Source: Neisseria sp. Marseille-Q5346
Lineage (GTDB): Bacteria; Pseudomonadota; Gammaproteobacteria; Burkholderiales; Neisseriaceae
NCBI RefSeq assembly: GCF_946902045.1
Contig: NZ_OX336253.1
Location: 1,302,001-1,366,000, forward strand
DNA: 64,000 bases
Direction: 5' to 3'
Shown here: positions 25,273-32,149 of the stretch, in pieces
Layout: each line of letters starts with the position of its first letter
How positions within the stretch are numbered: the first letter of the stretch is position 1
Translations under genes and position numbers: made by a program
The notes under the pieces: model-generated
Told to the model about the DNA's origin: nothing
Seen by the model: only the letters and a program-made list of their open reading frames with translations
The model's database searches: none

Positions 25273-26202
25273 ATGTGGGCCGCCTTGTTTAGGCGGCCGC
25301 CTTTGTTTCGGGCGGCTGCTGAAGAGTATTTGTCTATGAGCCTGGCACATTGCTGCGCACAGGTGCAGAAATATACGCGTGAGCGTATGGTCTTGTGGGT
25401 ATATCCGGCCATTGGCAATAAGCGTATCCATAAAATAAAACCCTATGAGATTTTGGAATGTGTCGAACGTTTCGGCGTGAATGCCCCGTCTCAGACGCGC
25501 CGTTTGCTGCAAGTGATCAGTGGGGTTTACCGATATGCCAAAGTGAAAGGATGGTGCGAGAATAATCCTGCAGACGGCCTCAATATTGCTTTACCGCCAT
25601 ATAAATACAAGGGATTTAGGCATTTATCATCTGTCCAAATGCCTGAGTTTTTAGGGGCTGTCGATACTCATGTCGCGTTGGATATGGCCGCTGTTACTGC
25701 TTTTTGGCTGATTGCTTATACTGCTGTCCGCCGGGGCGAGGCAGTCAATGCCGAGTTGTCCGAATTTGATTTTGAGACGGCAACATGGACGATCCCTGCA
25801 GCGCGCATGAAAATGAGGCGGCCACATGTCGTCCCACTCGCGCCTCAAGTTGTGGATTTGTTATCTGCTTGGCTGGTTGAGCGCGCGCGGCGCGGAATTT
25901 CCGGAGACCTTTTATTTGGCGGCATCGGCGGACACCGCCCTTTGCACGTTATCACGCAGTCCGGCTGGCGGGACAAGATGACGATACATGGATTCCGCAA
26001 GGTTTTTAGCACACACGCCCACGAAAGCGGGCTATGGTCAGTTGATGCGATCGAATTGCAGTTGGCCCATATCATCAGCGGTGTGCGCGGCGTTTATAAT
26101 AAGGCGATGCTATTAGACGAGCGCAGACGGTTAATGATTTGGTACGCGGACGAGATAAACCGATGGCGTGCCATCGGTCGTGGCGGATATAATGGCTCCT
26201 AA
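25273..26202 (+). CDS. Tyrosine recombinase lacking the usual N-terminal arm-binding domain
   Basis: 309 aa. A SAM-like core-binding domain (about 12-105) precedes a catalytic domain with all key residues: R153, K180, H239, R242, H266 and Y275. P4-type integrases of this kind normally carry an extra N-terminal domain of roughly 90 aa, absent here. The start at 25273 directly follows the previous stop (TGAGATG). In a Mu-like phage that integrates by transposase, a tyrosine recombinase is unexpected; it could be a resolvase, a captured integrase or a relic. Confidence 0.88.
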   Translation: MWAALFRRPPLFRAAAEEYLSMSLAHCCAQVQKYTRERMVLWVYPAIGNKRIHKIKPYEILECVERFGVNAPSQTRRLLQVISGVYRYAKVKGWCENNPADGLNIALPPYKYKGFRHLSSVQMPEFLGAVDTHVALDMAAVTAFWLIAYTAVRRGEAVNAELSEFDFETATWTIPAARMKMRRPHVVPLAPQVVDLLSAWLVERARRGISGDLLFGGIGGHRPLHVITQSGWRDKMTIHGFRKVFSTHAHESGLWSVDAIELQLAHIISGVRGVYNKAMLLDERRRLMIWYADEINRWRAIGRGGYNGS

Positions 26203-26212
26203 GGAGGAGCCA
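26193..26212 (+). promoter_or_regulatory. Hairpin covering the Shine-Dalgarno of the HTH gene
   Basis: TGGCTCC (26193-26199) can pair with GGAGCCA (26206-26212), with the SD-containing TAAGGA in the loop and stem. The recombinase stop codon lies in the loop, so ribosomes ending there would open the hairpin: likely translational coupling. Confidence 0.55.
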
Positions 26213-26216
26213 AACT

Positions 26217-26558
26217 ATGCACCACATCGTCATTGAAGCGTACCGCCGTCTTTTGTTTTTAACCGTTTTAGAAGCTGCTAAATCTGTCGCCTGTACATCT
26301 GTCCGTCCTGATGGTGTATCAGAGCGAGCCTGGAATCGTTGGGAGAGCGGCGAGGGAGCCATACCTGATGAGGTAGCGGAAAATCTGTTAGCCCTGATAC
26401 GACTCAGGCAGAGAGAAATTGACAGTATTGCCGATCAGATTGCCGCCGGAACTGAGCCTATAGTGACTGCCCCAAAAAAAGGGGCGGATGTATTGGAATA
26501 CAAAATCAAATTGTCGGTTTTTGCCGAGGCAATGGCGATGGGCTGCAAAACAAAATAG
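26217..26558 (+). CDS. HTH regulator resembling YdiL / Aca2-type proteins
   Basis: 113 aa. The N-terminal pattern EAYRRLLFLTVLEAAKSV...VSERAWNRWESGEGAIPDEV is that of DUF1870/YdiL-like HTH proteins, a group that includes anti-CRISPR-associated Aca2. A long C-terminal helix likely dimerises. It is translated right after the recombinase. I infer that it represses the palindromic promoters P1 and/or P2. The family link is from memory and unconfirmed. Confidence 0.75.
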   Translation: MHHIVIEAYRRLLFLTVLEAAKSVACTSVRPDGVSERAWNRWESGEGAIPDEVAENLLALIRLRQREIDSIADQIAAGTEPIVTAPKKGADVLEYKIKLSVFAEAMAMGCKTK

Positions 26559-26566
26559 GAGGCCGA

Positions 26567-26767
26567 ATGAAATATCCCGAAGCAGGCTACACCCCTGCAA
26601 ATTTAAGATTTCTGATGAATACATACGGGCTAACCCTTGCCGAGGTTGGACGACGTACTGGCACGGCGTTACGCACTGTGCAAAACTGGGTTGCCCCAGT
26701 TGATGCCAAGGACCATTCGGGGATGCCGCACCGCAAGTGGGTCATGCTGCAAGACACGCTCAAATAA
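26567..26767 (+). CDS. Small HTH regulator (Aca-like)
   Basis: 66 aa. A compact HTH: TPANLRFLMNTYGLTLAEVGR..., then TALRTVQNWV (recognition helix about 33-42), and a short C-terminal extension. Size and layout resemble the smaller anti-CRISPR-associated regulators, as well as ordinary Cro-like proteins. AGGAGG lies 6 nt upstream. It stands just before promoter P2, so it or its neighbour probably controls both cassettes. Confidence 0.75.
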   Translation: MKYPEAGYTPANLRFLMNTYGLTLAEVGRRTGTALRTVQNWVAPVDAKDHSGMPHRKWVMLQDTLK

Positions 26768-26770
26768 TTC

Positions 26771-26798
26771 TTGATTATGCGAAAATATCGCGTATAAT
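26771..26798 (+). promoter_or_regulatory. Promoter P2 with palindromic operator, copy of P1
   Basis: -35 TTGATT (26771-26776), -10 TATAAT (26793-26798), 16-bp spacer with GCGAAAATATCGC (26779-26791). It is nearly identical to P1, including the downstream leader. Confidence 0.85.
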
Positions 26799-26806
26799 AG
26801 GACTCA

Positions 26807-26830
26807 TCGGGAAGCACAAAGCAAGCCCGA
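26807..26830 (+). ncRNA. 5'-leader hairpin downstream of P2
   Basis: TCGGG (26807-26811) pairs with CCCGA (26826-26830) around the loop AAGCACAAAGCAAG, identical to that of the P1 leader. The stem differs from the P1 copy by a compensatory A-T to G-C change. Confidence 0.6.
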
Positions 26831-26851
26831 AAAACCAAAAGGACTTAAAAA

Positions 26852-27058
26852 ATGAAAGATTTATTGGATAATGAAATGAAGCAGGCCGAACTCAGAAAAG
26901 TGGACGCTGAAATCGCAAAAATCATCGCAGATGCGCATAAGATAAATGCAGAATCGGTCAAAATAGCCCAAGAGGCTCGGTGGTATCCCATTATGATTGC
27001 TACCGGATTAATATCAGCCGTCGCCGCAACGATGGCGGTAGTGATTAAATTTTTATAA
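26852..27058 (+). CDS. Small membrane-anchored coiled-coil protein
   Basis: 68 aa. A charged helix with heptad character (about 1-42) followed by a C-terminal transmembrane segment (YPIMIATGLISAVAATMAVVIKFL). AAAGGA precedes the ATG. It is expressed from P2 and ends at a strong terminator, so it is a one-gene unit. It could act in the membrane (superinfection exclusion or holin-like), which is speculation. Confidence 0.7.
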   Translation: MKDLLDNEMKQAELRKVDAEIAKIIADAHKINAESVKIAQEARWYPIMIATGLISAVAATMAVVIKFL

Positions 27059-27060
27059 CA

Positions 27061-27088
27061 AAAGCCCCCGAATGGGGGCTTTTTTGTG
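27061..27088 (+). terminator. Intrinsic terminator after the P2 gene
   Basis: AAAGCCCCC (27061-27069) pairs with GGGGGCTTT (27074-27082) followed by TTTT. Confidence 0.92.
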
Positions 27089-27122
27089 TCTGCCAGTTTC
27101 GCAAAAAAAAACATCGACTTAA

Positions 27123-27180
27123 TACTATATATTGTATTTTATTGGTATAATATGCGCTAATTTATACTATATGTTGTATT
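27123..27180 (+). promoter_or_regulatory. Promoter region of the GemA-Mor unit with direct repeats
   Basis: TACTATATATTGTATT (27123-27138) recurs as TACTATATGTTGTATT (27165-27180), one mismatch, 42 bp apart. A -10-like TATAAT lies between them (27146-27151), with no good -35. This looks like an activator- or repressor-bracketed middle promoter. Confidence 0.55.
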
Positions 27181-27189
27181 GGAGGGATG

Positions 27190-27591
27190 ATGCGCCGGGC
27201 GTTGATTGCGAAAATTAAGATTGCTCAAAAGGAGCTGGGCTTAGATGACGGTACCTATCGCGCGGTGTTGGAGCGCGTGACGGGCAAGCGGTCTTGTACC
27301 GAGTGCAGTATCCCTGAGTTGGAACGCGTGGTTGAGGATTTGCGCCAACATGGGTTTACGCCGAAAAAGACGGCGGGACAACGACCGAACCGCCGCGATT
27401 CTGCCGACCCGATGATGCGCAAAATCGAAGCCCTGTTGCTGGATAACGGCTGGAGCTGGAATTATGCGCACGGTACGGCGAAAAAGATGTTTAAGGTTGA
27501 CCGCGTGGAATGGTTGTCTGACGGCAATATGCACAAGCTGGTGGCGGCGTTGCAGATTGCGGCGAACCGCCGTAAGAAAGGGGCTGTGTGA
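27190..27591 (+). CDS. gemA: GemA-like regulatory protein (Mu gp16, DUF1018)
   Basis: 133 aa. It matches DUF1018: KIKIAQKELGLDDGTYRAVLERVTG and a C-terminal MFKVDRVEWLSDGNMHKLVAALQ. GemA of Mu modulates host gene expression and supercoiling. ATG codons occur at 27187 and 27190; the second has better spacing from GGAGG. It overlaps the Mor start. Confidence 0.92.
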   Translation: MRRALIAKIKIAQKELGLDDGTYRAVLERVTGKRSCTECSIPELERVVEDLRQHGFTPKKTAGQRPNRRDSADPMMRKIEALLLDNGWSWNYAHGTAKKMFKVDRVEWLSDGNMHKLVAALQIAANRRKKGAV

Positions 27592-28031
27592 TGTATGAGA
27601 CGGCAGATTTTGGCGCGGTCAAGCATCTGCTCCCTGATAGTGTGCAGGCGTTGATTACGGTTATCGGGTTTAATGAAACGCTGGAGTTGGTGCGCCTGAT
27701 GGGCGGTACGACTTATCCGTTGCGGCAGGGTTATACGAAAAACAGTCAATCCCGTGTTGCGTACTTGGAGGAGATTATCGGCAGTGAGGCGGCCGGTCGG
27801 CTGGTGGAGGCAATGGCTCCGTGCAATCTGTTTATACCCCGTTGCGAGACGGCTTTGTATGAGCTGCGAAACCGTAAAATCCGCAGTCAGTTTGACCGAC
27901 AGACGGCAGGTGGCACCCCTGCATATGAGGCCGTTAACGATTTGGCCTTGGCACACCGTCTAAGCGACCGCCATGTGTGGCGGATTTTGAAGCAGGCGGA
28001 TAAGGAAGCAGAACAGGAAAATTTGTTTTAG
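27591..28031 (+). CDS. mor: Mor-family transcription activator
   Basis: 146 aa. The N-terminal dimerisation part contains RLMGGTTYPLRQG, and the C-terminal HTH reads AYEAVNDLALAHRLSDRHVWRILKQ; both are Mor/C signatures. In Mu, Mor switches on the middle promoter and C the late ones; only one such gene is present here. GTG at 27588 is an alternative start. Confidence 0.93.
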   Translation: MYETADFGAVKHLLPDSVQALITVIGFNETLELVRLMGGTTYPLRQGYTKNSQSRVAYLEEIIGSEAAGRLVEAMAPCNLFIPRCETALYELRNRKIRSQFDRQTAGGTPAYEAVNDLALAHRLSDRHVWRILKQADKEAEQENLF

Positions 28032-28077
28032 AATGGAATGCCATGCAGATGTATGGCATTTTATTTTGGAGAAAAAT

Positions 28078-28713
28078 ATGAAAACGTTTTATTTTGTGCT
28101 ACTGGCGTTGAGTTTGGCGGCGTGTGGGCAAGTATCGGAGGAAGTCAAACAGACAGCTCCAGCACAGCAAGAAACTCAGCCTGACCCGAAAGTGAAAATC
28201 GTGGAGCGCCTGAAAAACGAAGAATACTTTATAGGGGAGAATAATTTAGACAAAATCCGCCGGCACGGCGAACTGAAAAGCCATGCGGAAAAATTGGTGG
28301 CATTGCTTACTCAAGCTGAAAAGGAGAGCCGCGGCATGGTGTTAAACGGTAGCAATTTGGCGGAGGTCAAGACATTTAACGAGGCTTTTGTCGCTGTCGC
28401 CAAATCAGCCGATGAAACTTTCGGTGGGCCATTTTTGGAAGATAAGGCTGGATTGTATCAGTGTACCAATGCCGCCAATGCTGCATATGACTACTTTACC
28501 GCCAGACAAAACCAAACCGCTATGGTTGCCAATTATAAACAAAACTACGACAACGCTATGGCCGCTTGTAAAGAGCAAATTAAACATCCTCCTGAAGCTG
28601 AGGCAACTGTCTATGCCCGTAAAGGTATTAATCTGCCTATAAATGATTGTTTAGCCGTGTTGACCGGAGATGAACCATTTAACACATTTACTTGTCCGAT
28701 GAAAATCAAATAA
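28078..28713 (+). CDS. Prophage-borne lipoprotein, unknown (likely moron)
   Basis: 211 aa. The start at 28078 gives MKTFYFVLLALSLAAC, a clear lipoprotein signal with lipobox LAAC; GGAG lies upstream. The mature part is helical with several Cys. It has its own DUS terminator and lies between Mor and the endolysin, outside the standard Mu gene set. An envelope role in the lysogen, such as superinfection exclusion, is possible but unproven. Confidence 0.75.
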   Translation: MKTFYFVLLALSLAACGQVSEEVKQTAPAQQETQPDPKVKIVERLKNEEYFIGENNLDKIRRHGELKSHAEKLVALLTQAEKESRGMVLNGSNLAEVKTFNEAFVAVAKSADETFGGPFLEDKAGLYQCTNAANAAYDYFTARQNQTAMVANYKQNYDNAMAACKEQIKHPPEAEATVYARKGINLPINDCLAVLTGDEPFNTFTCPMKIK

Positions 28714-28727
28714 GGTTGAATCATGCC

Positions 28728-28760
28728 AAGGCCGTCTGAAATTTCAGGCGGCCTTTTTGT
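28728..28760 (+). terminator. DUS terminator after the prophage lipoprotein
   Basis: Arms 28728-28741 and 28742-28755 with one mismatch, followed by TTTTTG. Confidence 0.75.
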
Positions 28761-28857
28761 TGCCTACTGACACTGTTTCGCCCGCTGCAAAAGCCATGCC
28801 GTTTGAAAATGTAAGCCTCTGAAAGTGCATTTTAATCTGATTTTGAGGGAGGCTTTA

Positions 28858-29403
28858 ATGAGCAAAACTGTAACTTTAACCGCCGGCCACAGCAACACCG
28901 ACCCGGGCGCGTGCAACGGCTCCGACCGTGAGGCGGACTTGGCGCAGGATATGCGCAACATCGTGGCATCTATCTTGCGCGATGACTACGGCTTGACCGT
29001 TAAAACCGACGGTACGGGCAAAGGCAATATGCCGCTGCGCGAAGCGGTCAAGCTGATTCGCGGCTCGGATGTGGCGATTGAGTTTCACACCAACGCGGCG
29101 GCGAACAAAACGGCGACAGGTATCGAAGCCTTGTCCACGCCGAAAAACAAACGCTGGTGTCAGGTGTTGAGCAAGGCTGTTGCCAAGAAAACCGGCTGGA
29201 AACTGCGCGGCGAAGACGGCTTTAAACCCGACAATGCGGGCCAGCATTCGCGCCTGGCTTATGCGCAGGCCGGCGGCATTGTGTTTGAGCCTTTTTTCAT
29301 CAGCAACGACACTGATTTGGCCTTGTTTAAGACGACTAAATGGGGCATCTGCCGCGTGATTGCGGACGCGATTGCGATGGAATTGGGAGCGGCGAAGGTA
29401 TGA
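28858..29403 (+). CDS. Endolysin, N-acetylmuramoyl-L-alanine amidase (Amidase_3 type)
   Basis: 181 aa. TLTAGHSNTDPGA carries the first zinc His, AIEFHTNAAANK the second, and IVFEPFFISN the catalytic Glu region. It has no signal peptide, so it should need a holin. GAGGGAGG precedes the ATG at 28858. It is followed by small lysis genes. Confidence 0.9.
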   Translation: MSKTVTLTAGHSNTDPGACNGSDREADLAQDMRNIVASILRDDYGLTVKTDGTGKGNMPLREAVKLIRGSDVAIEFHTNAAANKTATGIEALSTPKNKRWCQVLSKAVAKKTGWKLRGEDGFKPDNAGQHSRLAYAQAGGIVFEPFFISNDTDLALFKTTKWGICRVIADAIAMELGAAKV

Positions 29404-29576
29404 AAAAGTCTTTGCTTGCTTTGGCTTTGTCTGTATTGAAACCGCAGATGCCTGAATTTGAGATTAAGCCTGCCAGTATTGGCTATTTGAAACAACATCC
29501 GTCTATGCGCCTGGGTAAGTCGGGTGTGGCGGCTGCGAAACGTGCGGCGCGTAAACGCAAGGCGAGAAAATGCTGA
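29400..29576 (+). CDS. Small basic phage protein, 58 aa
   Basis: Begins MKKSLLALALSVLKPQMPEF and ends in a strongly basic tail (KRAARKRKARK). It overlaps the endolysin stop by 4 bp (ATGA). The hydrophobic start and basic tail could fit a membrane-active lysis factor, but this is a guess. Confidence 0.6.
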   Translation: MKKSLLALALSVLKPQMPEFEIKPASIGYLKQHPSMRLGKSGVAAAKRAARKRKARKC

Positions 29577-29698
29577 AAGCACGTCTGATTTGTTGGATTT
29601 TGAATTTGGTATCAAATGATTGGGAAGTCCGAATTGAAACACGTTGTATCGGCAGTGGTTATTACGACCGCCCAATCATTGCGAGAAAAAAGCACTGA
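29570..29698 (+). CDS. Tiny phage ORF, 42 aa
   Basis: MLKARLICWILNLVSNDWEV..., overlapping the previous gene's end. It is moderately hydrophobic at the start. Coding status rests on packing in the lysis cluster. Confidence 0.4.
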   Translation: MLKARLICWILNLVSNDWEVRIETRCIGSGYYDRPIIARKKH

Positions 29699-29738
29699 TT
29701 TTTTGTCGGGCATAAATGCCCAACCTACGGGATAAATA

Positions 29739-29975
29739 ATGCGTATTTTGGATATTTTTAAAAACCCGGCGACAGGCAATGTGTCGCACTCGAAACTTTG
29801 GGCAAACGTTGCCTGCGCTGCTGGGACGTTTAAATTTGTGATGCTGCCCGACCCGTCGGCGGAGATTTGGGCGGTGTATTTGGGCATTGTCGGCGGATAT
29901 GCGGTGGCGCGCTCGTTTGTCAGCGTCAAACGTCAGGAGGTCGAGAATGAATCTCGTGAAACTGCTGGCGAATAA
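29739..29975 (+). CDS. DUF2644-like phage membrane protein, possible holin
   Basis: 78 aa. Sequence NPATGNVSHSKLWANVACAAGTFKFVMLPDPSAEIWAVYLGIVGGYAVARS is typical of a small phage family (DUF2644) found beside endolysins. Two short hydrophobic segments (about 20-36 and 43-62) fit a holin. It overlaps the Rz gene that follows. Confidence 0.7.
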   Translation: MRILDIFKNPATGNVSHSKLWANVACAAGTFKFVMLPDPSAEIWAVYLGIVGGYAVARSFVSVKRQEVENESRETAGE

Positions 29976-30366
29976 CTGGCAACCGATTGCCATCATCGCG
30001 CTTGTCGGCACGGGCTTGGCTGTGTCGCACCATCAAGGCTATAAGTCGGCGTTCGCAAAGCAGCAGGCGGTCATTGAGAAAATGGAGCGCGACAAGGCGC
30101 AAGCCCTGCTGTTGTCGGCTCAAAACTATGCGCGCGAATTGGAACAGTCGCGTGCGGAAGCTAAAAAATATGAAGTCAAGGCGCACGCCGTCGGCATGGC
30201 TTTGGCGAAAAAACAGGCGGAAGTCAGCCGTCTGAAAACGGAAAATAAAAAGGAAATCGAAAATGTCCTTACTCAAGACCGTAAAAATGCAAGCGGTAAT
30301 TGTATTGACGGCTTTGGCCATCACGGCCTGCAGCTCTACAACCGCGCCCTCGGCTACGGAAATTAA
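29947..30366 (+). CDS. Rz-like inner-membrane spanin
   Basis: 139 aa. The ATG at 29947 gives an N-terminal anchor (WQPIAIIALVGTGLAV) followed by a long periplasmic coiled coil (about 35-110), the i-spanin layout. The 3' part is overlapped in another frame by the Rz1-like lipoprotein gene. Together they disrupt the outer membrane at lysis. Confidence 0.88.
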   Translation: MNLVKLLANNWQPIAIIALVGTGLAVSHHQGYKSAFAKQQAVIEKMERDKAQALLLSAQNYARELEQSRAEAKKYEVKAHAVGMALAKKQAEVSRLKTENKKEIENVLTQDRKNASGNCIDGFGHHGLQLYNRALGYGN

Positions 30367-30580
30367 GGTTGTCGAAAAAGCGGTCATGCCGATGCCGCCT
30401 GCCGCATTGATGGTCGCGCCGGTACGCCCGAATCCGCCGAAAGACGGCAAGACGGCCACGCTGTTGGAACATGCCGCTGAGTTTGGCGGCTATGTGGCGG
30501 AGCTGGAAAACCAAAATCAGGCGTGGCGCGACTGGGTCAACAGTCAAGCGGAAGTTGACGGTTCGGAGGGCGCGCGATGA
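30263..30580 (+). CDS. Rz1-like outer-membrane lipoprotein spanin
   Basis: 105 aa. Lipoprotein signal with lipobox ITAC (TALAITACSS), then a Pro-rich mature part (MPMPPAALMVAPVRPNPPK). It starts inside the Rz frame, overlapping by about 104 bp, the classic Rz/Rz1 arrangement. ATG at 30287 is an alternative start. Confidence 0.88.
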   Translation: MSLLKTVKMQAVIVLTALAITACSSTTAPSATEIKVVEKAVMPMPPAALMVAPVRPNPPKDGKTATLLEHAAEFGGYVAELENQNQAWRDWVNSQAEVDGSEGAR

Positions 30581-30918
30581 CGACTTATCGTGAGTTGGTA
30601 CAACGCACGGTCGCCTGCCACCATGCGGATTTAGAGCTGGGATTGAGCCGCGCACGCGAACAAGAGCCGTTTGTCATTCATGTTTCTAATCTGCTGGATA
30701 AGGCAGGATTTGAATATGTGGTACGGATGAATAAGGATTTTCAGACGACCTTTAACCTTGAATATCCAAATACAAACTACGACACCTTTAAGCGTGCAGT
30801 TTGGCAGACGATTTCGGCGTGTTACTGCGTTTGTAACGATGGGGATGGACTCGAAATTTCTAGCAATCGCCCTGACGGCTACTCCGTCCGTATCGTATTC
30901 GGCGATGTGCCGTTTTAA
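30577..30918 (+). CDS. Phage protein, unknown, 113 aa
   Basis: A soluble protein with a run of Cys residues (ISACYCVCNDGDG, about 80-92). It overlaps the Rz1-like stop by 4 bp. No family recognised. Confidence 0.65.
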   Translation: MTTYRELVQRTVACHHADLELGLSRAREQEPFVIHVSNLLDKAGFEYVVRMNKDFQTTFNLEYPNTNYDTFKRAVWQTISACYCVCNDGDGLEISSNRPDGYSVRIVFGDVPF

Positions 30919-30928
30919 GGGGTTTTAA

Positions 30929-31195
30929 ATGGACTTTGAATTTGGTTTTAAAACCTTGTGGCCGATTGCGACGGCGGCGTTTTGGTTTTGGGTCAACGGC
31001 ATTTCAGGCCGTCTGAAAGAGGCGGACAAGCGTATCGACGACCTTAAAGAGGAGCTGCACGCGGTCAAGCTCTCTTATCACACCAAGGCGGACGCCAAGG
31101 CAGACAGCAATAATATTGCAGCGGCCTTGGAACGAATTGAAAACAAGTTAGAAAAAGTAAACGAAAAACTGGACAGGAAAGCGGACAAATCATGA
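30929..31195 (+). CDS. Small membrane/coiled-coil phage protein
   Basis: 88 aa. An N-terminal hydrophobic segment (WPIATAAFWFWVNGI) is followed by a long charged coiled coil. Position matches the Mu gp25/gp26 region. It overlaps the next gene by 4 bp. A DUS is embedded and read as SGRLK. Confidence 0.65.
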   Translation: MDFEFGFKTLWPIATAAFWFWVNGISGRLKEADKRIDDLKEELHAVKLSYHTKADAKADSNNIAAALERIENKLEKVNEKLDRKADKS

Positions 31196-31389
31196 GCGAC
31201 CCGATTTTAGAAGCCTTGGCGCGTATCGAAGCCAAGCAGGATGACCTGCTTGCCAATCAGGCGCGCATGGACGAGGAATTGCAGCAAATTAAGAAAGACT
31301 GCAAGAAATCTGCTGCGGTTTATGGCGGTCTCGGCGGCGTGATTGTAACGACCGGCTGGGAGCTGCTGCGAGCCAAGTTCGGGGGCTGA
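31192..31389 (+). CDS. Small phage protein with C-terminal membrane segment
   Basis: 65 aa. A charged helix (about 1-42) then VYGGLGGVIVTTGWELL. It mirrors the layout of its upstream neighbour with the order reversed, so the two could interact in the membrane. Function unknown. Confidence 0.65.
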   Translation: MSDPILEALARIEAKQDDLLANQARMDEELQQIKKDCKKSAAVYGGLGGVIVTTGWELLRAKFGG

Positions 31390-31390
31390 T

Positions 31391-31897
31391 ATGGCACACC
31401 CGAAAGAAATCCGCGAAAAGCTGCGCCGACTGTACGTCAGCGACGGGCAGACGCTCGAAATCGCGGCGATGATGTGCGAAATCCCAACAGCTACCGCCCG
31501 AAGTTGGAAACGTGCCGCCAAAGAGACCGGCGACGATTGGGACAAAGTACGCGCCGCCTACACGCTGGCGGGCGGAGGCATCGAAGACTTGAGCCGCTCG
31601 CTGTTGGCGGGGTTTTTGGTGCAGTACCAATCGACGATGACGATGTTGCAAGACACGTCGGTCGAGGATCTGATGCCGTCCGAGCGCGCCAAATTGTTGG
31701 CGAGCCTGTCGGATGCGTTTACTAAGACCGTGGCGGCAAACGCCAAAGTGATGCCGGAAACGTCAAAACTGGCGACAGCGATTGAGGTGTTGGAATTGTT
31801 CGGCGAAGTGGTCAAGGAGCGATACCCGCAACACCTGCAGGCTTTTGTCGAGTTGGTCGAGCCGCTGGGCGTGGAAATTGAAAAGAAATACAGGTAA
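31391..31897 (+). CDS. Small-terminase-like protein (Mu gp27, DUF1804)
   Basis: 168 aa. It has the DUF1804 features: an N-terminal HTH-like region (LRRLYVSDGQTLEIAAMMCEIPTATARSWKR) and a helical remainder. It lies before the large terminase as in Mu. It likely recognises phage ends for packaging. Confidence 0.88.
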   Translation: MAHPKEIREKLRRLYVSDGQTLEIAAMMCEIPTATARSWKRAAKETGDDWDKVRAAYTLAGGGIEDLSRSLLAGFLVQYQSTMTMLQDTSVEDLMPSERAKLLASLSDAFTKTVAANAKVMPETSKLATAIEVLELFGEVVKERYPQHLQAFVELVEPLGVEIEKKYR

Positions 31898-31902
31898 GCG
31901 AT

Positions 31903-32148
31903 ATGCAAAAAGTTGAATACACACATAAAGGCTGGTTTTTATTTTGCCCGATTTGGATTGCGAATTGGGACAGCGAAGTGCCGGCAGTTGCGCCGCGCTA
32001 TAAGCTGGAGCCGTTGTTTTGGCTCGCCGACCAGTTTTTTTACTTTATGTCCGCTATGAATGAAATGAAAACGGGAGAGCCGTTGCCCTTTTGTTTCATG
32101 GTTAATCAAAAGCCGCTGAAAAAGCCGGTTGTCCACTATTACGAATAA
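31903..32148 (+). CDS. Small aromatic-rich phage protein, unknown
   Basis: 81 aa, rich in Phe, Trp and Tyr (GWFLFCPIWIANWDSEVP). It sits between the two terminase genes, where Mu has no such gene. No known motif. Confidence 0.6.
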   Translation: MQKVEYTHKGWFLFCPIWIANWDSEVPAVAPRYKLEPLFWLADQFFYFMSAMNEMKTGEPLPFCFMVNQKPLKKPVVHYYE

Positions 32149-32149
32149 C

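Noticed and set aside
24609..27058. Identity of the small accessory proteins with known AcrIIC1, AcrIIC2 or AcrIIC3
   Set aside because: From memory none of the three sequences matches, so I call only a candidate and give no Acr name.
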